Shown here in pieces: positions 59,805-64,000 of a stretch of 64,000 nt of DNA (its first letter is position 1; each line of letters starts with the position of its first letter). The stretch comes from Oscillospiraceae bacterium (GTDB lineage Bacteria; Bacillota; Clostridia; Oscillospirales; Ruminococcaceae). The stretch spans positions 93,373 through 157,372 of the forward strand of contig JAFWDH010000002.1 in assembly GCA_017513135.1 (NCBI GenBank), in the 5' to 3' direction. The notes beneath the pieces are model-generated. The model saw only the letters and a program-made list of their open reading frames with translations. It did no database searches and was not told where the DNA came from. The translations under genes were made by a program, and so were the position numbers.

Positions 59805-61256
59805 TTATTCCTTGTGATTGGCTCCTTCATAGAGCAGTTCTGTCTTAATGTCATAAAGTTTCTGGGACAGATCGACATAGTAACCATGAGGGTTTTCAAA
59901 TCTCTTGACTTCATCCCAAAGGGAATCGACTTCCCTGCTGCAGTAATCCCTGATCTCCTTGATGGAAGGCGACTCATAAACAAGTTTACCATCTTTGAAA
60001 ATCTGCTTCATGAGCTCTCTCGCAGTGAAGTTCTCGACTGTTTTTCTCTTCCAGGGGTTGTGCTGATCGAAGATCTCAAGAGGCTTGCTCTCATCGATGG
60101 TCTCATCATATACGCACAGCTGATCGGCGATCGCCTTGCCTGTCTCCTTGTCGTAGAGCCTGTATATCTTCTTGAAGTGAGGAGTCGTGATCTTCACGAC
60201 GTTCTCACTGATCTTGATCCTGGGATGTACGACACCGTCACTATCCTCTATCGCCACAAGTTTGTATACACCTCCGAGGACCGGATCGCTCTTGGCGGTG
60301 ATCAGTCTCTCACCTACTCCGAAGCTGTCTACACAGCCGCCCTGAGCGATCAGGTCACTGATCAGATACTCGTCGAGACTGTTGCTGATGACTATCTTGC
60401 ATTCCTCGAGTCCGTTCTCGTCAAGTATCTCTCTCGTCCTCCTCGTAAGGTATGCGAGGTCTCCGGAGTCTATCCTGACAGAACACTTATGGACTCCCAT
60501 CGGCCATAGCACTTCCTTGAAAGCCCTCATTGCATTCGGCAGTCCGCTGTTGAGAACATCATATGTATCAATGAGAAGACATGCGTTCTGCGGATACTGC
60601 TCACAGTATGTCTTGAATGCAGTGTATTCATCATCAAATATCTGTACCCAGCTGTGAGCCATGGTGCCCAGCGCAGGAATATCATAATCTTTCCCCGTAA
60701 GCGTGCAGCTGGTCCCCGCACAGCCGGCTATGTACGATGCCCTGGCTCCGTAATACGCAGCGGATGCGCCGTGCGCTCTTCTCGCTCCGAATTCCATGAC
60801 CGGCCTTCCCGCTGCCGCCCTGACTATCCTGTTGGATTTAGTGGCTATCAGTGACTGATGATTTATACAGAGCAGCAGGAACGTCTCCAGTATCTGAGCT
60901 TCAACCGTTCTCGCTCTGACTGTCAGCAGGGGTTCGCCGGGAAACACTACCGTACCTTCCGGAACAGCCCATATGTCTCCAGTGAATCTGAAATCCTTCA
61001 GGCTGTTCAGCCATTCCTCGGAGAAGCAATTTTGATCCCTCAGATACTGAATGTCATCCTCGTCGAAGTGGAAATCCCTGACATAATTGATTATCTCATC
61101 GAGCCCCGCAGCTATCACATAGCCTCCACCGTCAGGAACCTCACGGAAGAAAATATCGAAATAAGCTTTTCTCTCGGAAAGTCCTGCAGCTTTGAAGCCG
61201 CTGGCCATGGTGTACTCATAGAAATCGTTAAGAAGTGCAAGATTCCTGTCTGTCAT
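59805..61256 (-). CDS. pncB: Nicotinate phosphoribosyltransferase
   Basis: 483 residues. N-terminal LNDFYEYTMASGFKAAGLSERKAYFDIFFREVPDGGGYVIAAGL, GTMAHSWVQ with the catalytic His, and the phosphate-site RIDSGDLAYLTRRTREIL are all conserved. Converts nicotinate to NaMN in NAD salvage, ATP-stimulated. GAGG precedes the ATG. A TATAAT (minus strand, 61316-61311) lies upstream, without a good -35. Confidence 0.95.
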   Translation of the reverse strand: MTDRNLALLNDFYEYTMASGFKAAGLSERKAYFDIFFREVPDGGGYVIAAGLDEIINYVRDFHFDEDDIQYLRDQNCFSEEWLNSLKDFRFTGDIWAVPEGTVVFPGEPLLTVRARTVEAQILETFLLLCINHQSLIATKSNRIVRAAAGRPVMEFGARRAHGASAAYYGARASYIAGCAGTSCTLTGKDYDIPALGTMAHSWVQIFDDEYTAFKTYCEQYPQNACLLIDTYDVLNSGLPNAMRAFKEVLWPMGVHKCSVRIDSGDLAYLTRRTREILDENGLEECKIVISNSLDEYLISDLIAQGGCVDSFGVGERLITAKSDPVLGGVYKLVAIEDSDGVVHPRIKISENVVKITTPHFKKIYRLYDKETGKAIADQLCVYDETIDESKPLEIFDQHNPWKRKTVENFTARELMKQIFKDGKLVYESPSIKEIRDYCSREVDSLWDEVKRFENPHGYYVDLSQKLYDIKTELLYEGANHKE

Positions 61257-61336
61257 TTCATGTACCTCACAGCAGTATTACGGCAGGTTCGGATACCCGC
61301 CGTGTATTCCATTATATAACTTCCTCCGGAAAAGAA

Positions 61337-61370
61337 CAGACCCGGGAATGCAGGAGCGTTCCCGGGTCTT
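61337..61370 (-). terminator. Terminator of the second type B esterase
   Basis: AGACCCGGGAA/TTCCCGGGTCT (61338-61348, 61359-61369), followed on the minus strand by TGTTCTTTTCC. Confidence 0.85.
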
Positions 61371-61416
61371 CAGTGATCCTTTTACCTGTACTGATCAGAT
61401 CATGCAGCTGTCGTTG

Positions 61417-62955
61417 TCATTTTCTCCAGAGCAGGTCCGCCGCAAGGGTATACATTCCCTTTACGGAAGGAGAAATATCCTTCTCCGACATGTGCGACGT
61501 ATCATCAAACACCATCGGTCTTGAGAAGTCTTCCGTAAAAGGCTCCCATCTGGGCATTGGAGTCCCGTCTGCGTCATTTCCATTGGGATCTCCCGTCTTT
61601 GCGAAGTTAGTCCAGTAATTGCACATCTGCCTTGCAAGATCGTAATGCTTTCCTTTGAAAGGTCTCCAGCAGGTGGCAAGATTCTCGAACACGAAGTTGA
61701 GTTCGGAAGAGTGATAGTCGCCGGGGTCATCATCGCCCGGTATCTCCGCATCAAACTCGTACAGCCATGTGGGCAGTCCTGCGTCGACCGCGCGCATAAA
61801 CAGCAGTCTCATTCCAAAAGGAGATCCGTTTACTTTTGAAAGCTCCAGGACCCTGTCTATGTCTCCGCTCTTGAAATCGCACAGTTCGAGGAACTCTTCC
61901 GCATATTTCCCGTAAAGGATGTGTGCCTTCTCCTCGAACTCCTCAAGACTCTTTGCGCTGATGACATCGAAAAATTCCCCTGTGGTGTATCCGCCCATAA
62001 GCGGGATAGGCTTGCGGTCGTTGTTTGCCATCATATAGTTTGGCTGATCGGTAAGAAAATCCCCGTCCACCACGAACTGGAACTGCCCTTCCCTTTTCCC
62101 GAGATACTCAAAGCATTTGTCACGGACGAACTCTGCCGGAAGTGCTCTTGCTTCCTCGAGTGTCTTCACTCCTAGATATTTCTCGAAGAAATACTCGCCC
62201 TGTTTCTCCGCCTGCTCAAGTGTCAGGTAATCAGTGCCGTGCCCTCCTATAGCGAAGTTGATACCGGTGCTGCTCTGTGTAATGGCTCTCTTGATGCAGC
62301 TGTTTCTGTTAAGGGGCGATATGACCTGGCACAGAGTGCTGCGTCCTCCTGCGGACTGCCCGAAGATCGTTACGTTCTCAGGGTCTCCGCCGAAGTTCGC
62401 GATATTGCGTTCCACCCAGTCGATTCCCGCTTTCTGGTCAAATAGTGCGAAGTTCGTGCAGTGTTTGCCGCCGTTCTCAGCACTGATCTCAGGATGAGCG
62501 AACAGGCCGAATACGTTTGTCCTGTAGTTGACAGATACAAGGACCACACCGCGTCTGGCTATCCTCTCTCCGTCAAACTCCATCTCGGCAGGGTTTCCGC
62601 CGATGAGTCCGCCTCCGAATATCCAGATCATTACAGGGAGCCTGTCATCCGGTGTCTTTGCCGGTGTCCAGATGTTGAGCTGCAGGCAGTCTTCACTCAT
62701 CGGGAAATCCATGTCCCAATGCCATTCTTTCTCATAGAACGGTCCGTATGCCCTGCTGTAATCGGTCATGTTTGCGGGACCGAATTCCAGACAGTCTCTG
62801 ACACCTTCCCAGGGTTCAACAGGCTGCGGGGCCCTCCAGCGGTTCTTCCCCACCGGAGGTGCTGCGAAAGGTATTCCCTTGAATACAGCGATTGCCATAT
62901 CGCTGCCATAGGTTCCACGGACAAGTCCGCCTTCTGTTTTTGCGATCTTGATCAT
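61417..62955 (-). CDS. Type B carboxylesterase, second copy
   Basis: 512 residues, exactly as long as the paralogue at 1564-3102. Motifs: VFKGIPFAAPPVGKNRW, SEDCLQLNIWTP, oxyanion hole GGGLIGG, nucleophile Ser in GQSAGG, acid Glu in GGYTTGEFF and catalytic His in GDYHSSELNFVFENL, so the triad is intact. Cytosolic, no signal peptide. Start at MIKIAKT is set by AAAGGAAG; an earlier in-frame start is rejected. Its promoter directly abuts the IS605-type element on its upstream side. Substrate unknown. Confidence 0.92.
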   Translation of the reverse strand: MIKIAKTEGGLVRGTYGSDMAIAVFKGIPFAAPPVGKNRWRAPQPVEPWEGVRDCLEFGPANMTDYSRAYGPFYEKEWHWDMDFPMSEDCLQLNIWTPAKTPDDRLPVMIWIFGGGLIGGNPAEMEFDGERIARRGVVLVSVNYRTNVFGLFAHPEISAENGGKHCTNFALFDQKAGIDWVERNIANFGGDPENVTIFGQSAGGRSTLCQVISPLNRNSCIKRAITQSSTGINFAIGGHGTDYLTLEQAEKQGEYFFEKYLGVKTLEEARALPAEFVRDKCFEYLGKREGQFQFVVDGDFLTDQPNYMMANNDRKPIPLMGGYTTGEFFDVISAKSLEEFEEKAHILYGKYAEEFLELCDFKSGDIDRVLELSKVNGSPFGMRLLFMRAVDAGLPTWLYEFDAEIPGDDDPGDYHSSELNFVFENLATCWRPFKGKHYDLARQMCNYWTNFAKTGDPNGNDADGTPMPRWEPFTEDFSRPMVFDDTSHMSEKDISPSVKGMYTLAADLLWRK

Positions 62956-62986
62956 GAATTGTCTTCCTTTCCTGTTTGATACTCTC

Positions 62987-63016
62987 ATTATAAGTGTTTG
63001 TATCTGAAGTATCCAA
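62987..63016 (-). promoter_or_regulatory. Promoter of the second type B esterase, next to the IS end
   Basis: Minus strand TATAAT (62992-62987) with TTGGAT (63016-63011) 18 bases upstream. The -35 box lies immediately at the right end of the IS605-type element. Confidence 0.6.
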
Positions 63017-63017
63017 T

Positions 63018-63213
63018 GTCAACTACCCACGACTGAAGTCGCGGGCTTGTACCTGCCCGGTGGTCAACGGCTAACGCCTTCCACCTTTGGCTTTTAGTAA
63101 GCTTGATTCTATCAGTTCTCTATCTCAGAGCCCGACAGACTGGCGGTATATCATGGGGTGATCGACTGCACCCCGACTGCGGGAGCATGCTCACGCAGCA
63201 CGGTATCGTTTCT
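63018..63213 (-). ncRNA. Probable right-end guide RNA region (reRNA/omega RNA) of the TnpB element
   Basis: 196 bases between the tnpB stop and the element's right end carry no ORF but two family-typical hairpins, read on the minus strand: GGTGG/CCACC with inner GGC/GCC (63085-63059) and CCCGCGACT/AGTCGTGGG (about 63045-63026), and end in GTTGAC (63023-63018), the usual right-end wording of IS605-type TnpB elements. In this family the RNA overlaps the 3' end of tnpB, and its guide is read from the flanking host DNA, here 63017-62998 on the minus strand. Inferred from family knowledge. Confidence 0.6.
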
Positions 63214-64000
63214 TTACGACACCTGAACCTTTGGGAGGTACTCCGTTCCCATCCTCCAGAGATTCATCGCCCCGATGCGGTCATCATTAGTGGTGTAACC
63301 GCACTGCCTGCACCGAAACGTGTGGTTCTCATGATCCCTGTTCGACTTCTCCCTGTGCCCGCATACAGGACATGTCTGGGAAGTGTATCGCGGATCCAGC
63401 TTTATCACTCTGCTTCCGTTCATCTCAGCCTTGTATGTCAGCTTCTTCTCCAGATCAGAGTAAGACCAGCTGACGCTTACATATCTGTCTCTGACCCTGA
63501 CACGCTCGGTAGCGGAACGGATGCCTGTCAGATCTTCCAGAACGAACAGCGTGCCGGCAGGATTGTCGCAGACGAGTGTCTTTGATAAGCAATGATTAAC
63601 ATCGTTCATCCAGCGGTTCTCTCGCTGTCCTATGGCGCGCAGTCTTTTTCTGGCAGATGATGTCTGCTTCTTCTGCAGACTCTGACGAAGCTTCCTGTAA
63701 TGTGCTCTCTTCTGTTTGACGGCTGCTCCTGATGCAAAGGAAGTCTTATTTCCGTCGTAGGATACCGCAAGGAACCTTATCCCTCTGTCTATACCTACGA
63801 CGGAAGTGATATCAGAGAGCTCAGGAGGATCGGGTATCTCCACAGTAACCGGTATATGCAGGTAGAACTTCCCATGCTTATACACCAGCTTAGCGGTACC
63901 CATTCTCGCTCCTTCAGCAAAAGCCCAGTCCATTGCTTCCGCAAAGAAAGCTGCCTTTATCCTTCCCTTGAGAGTATTGATGCTGAATACTCTTTCCGTA
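63214..64000 (-). CDS. tnpB: TnpB RNA-guided nuclease (N-terminus outside window)
   Basis: The C-terminal 261 codons of TnpB; the frame stays open to the window edge (TERVFSINTLKGRIKAAFF upstream of the first in-window Met). RuvC-like catalytic residues are all present: Asp in VVGIDRGIRFLAV, Glu in LFVLEDLTG and Asp in NDDRIGAMNLW. A four-Cys zinc finger CPVC-CRQC lies between the last two. TnpB is an RNA-guided DNA endonuclease, ancestor of type V Cas12 proteins, that helps such elements persist. It appears catalytically intact in the visible part. Confidence 0.93.
   Translation of the reverse strand, partial: TERVFSINTLKGRIKAAFFAEAMDWAFAEGARMGTAKLVYKHGKFYLHIPVTVEIPDPPELSDITSVVGIDRGIRFLAVSYDGNKTSFASGAAVKQKRAHYRKLRQSLQKKQTSSARKRLRAIGQRENRWMNDVNHCLSKTLVCDNPAGTLFVLEDLTGIRSATERVRVRDRYVSVSWSYSDLEKKLTYKAEMNGSRVIKLDPRYTSQTCPVCGHREKSNRDHENHTFRCRQCGYTTNDDRIGAMNLWRMGTEYLPKVQVS

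Larger units (their letters stand above)
63018..64000 (-). mobile_element. IS200/IS605-family element (right part)
   Basis: Contains tnpB and the right-end hairpins, truncated by the window edge; the left end and any tnpA lie beyond 64000. It appears intact as far as it can be seen. Inserted just upstream of the esterase promoter. Confidence 0.8.

Noticed and set aside
63103..63585. 160-codon plus-strand ORF in the IS right end
   Set aside because: Antisense to tnpB and the guide RNA region; no initiation signals.
1..64000. CRISPR arrays, prophage genes, rRNA operons, plasmid or chromosome origin
   Set aside because: No regularly spaced repeats, phage structural genes, rRNA sequence or DnaA-box cluster was seen.

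Overview
The window looks like about 64 kb of chromosome from a low-oxygen, monoderm Bacillota (class Clostridia), with GC near the middle of the range. The evidence is a mazG/HU/rqcP/divIC cluster, cdaA-cdaR, a HemZ-type radical SAM enzyme, a class B sortase, a DUF4358 lipoprotein, lepA, long-form HPF, and strong AGGAGG-type ribosome binding sites behind TTGaca-17-TATAAT promoters. The species cannot be named from the sequence. Genes are tightly packed; no gene-free stretch exceeds about 290 bases. Many neighbouring genes overlap by 4 bases (ATGA, GTGA or TTGA).

Layout. 1-3.1 kb: the start of a zinc-ribbon protein and two serine esterases, all minus. 3.2-7.7 kb, plus: a small membrane protein, a long-chain acyl-CoA synthetase, then methionine synthesis genes metY-metA. 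In front of metY lies a Met-codon-rich leader ORF followed by an intrinsic terminator, the best candidate here for an undescribed control element. 7.7-10.9 kb: tRNA-Ser(TGA), alr, sortase B (minus) and hpf (plus). 10.9-14.5 kb: an rRNA methyltransferase (plus), mazG-hup-rqcP-divIC (minus; mazG looks leaderless) and a zinc-ribbon/coiled-coil protein. 14.6-26.3 kb: a long minus-strand gene train ispDF-cdaA-cdaR-FAD dehydrogenase-recJ-rel-dtd-MBL hydrolase-hemZ, placing c-di-AMP and (p)ppGpp enzymes in one array.

26.4-30.2 kb, plus: an iron-sulfur aldo/keto reductase, then a DUF2975/XRE/DUF4153/lipoprotein module whose promoter is bracketed by two perfect inverted repeats. 30.3-35.8 kb, minus: lipoprotein, ECF S-component, trmL, a glycoside hydrolase family 3 protein that has lost its catalytic residues, and an unknown membrane protein. 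35.9-37.2 kb: SPFH protein and a small membrane protein. 37.4-42.5 kb: a MacAB-like efflux system with two different adaptor subunits, behind an L,D-transpeptidase. 42.6-49.8 kb: L,D-transpeptidase, mfd, pth, lepA, minus. 49.9-52.4 kb, plus: an apparently leaderless SGNH-fold protein, a DUF4358 lipoprotein and tatD. 52.4-59.0 kb, minus: a protein made of two tandem MoaF-like modules, metG, an unknown membrane-anchored protein, an RDD protein and sppA. 59.2-64 kb: a lipoprotein (plus), pncB, a third esterase, and the right part of an IS605-family element with tnpB and its probable guide RNA region (minus).

Most genes are housekeeping. The accessory or novel signals are the Met leader attenuator, two probable leaderless transcripts, the degenerate GH3 and SGNH proteins, the duplicated MoaF protein, the DUF2975/XRE module and the TnpB element.
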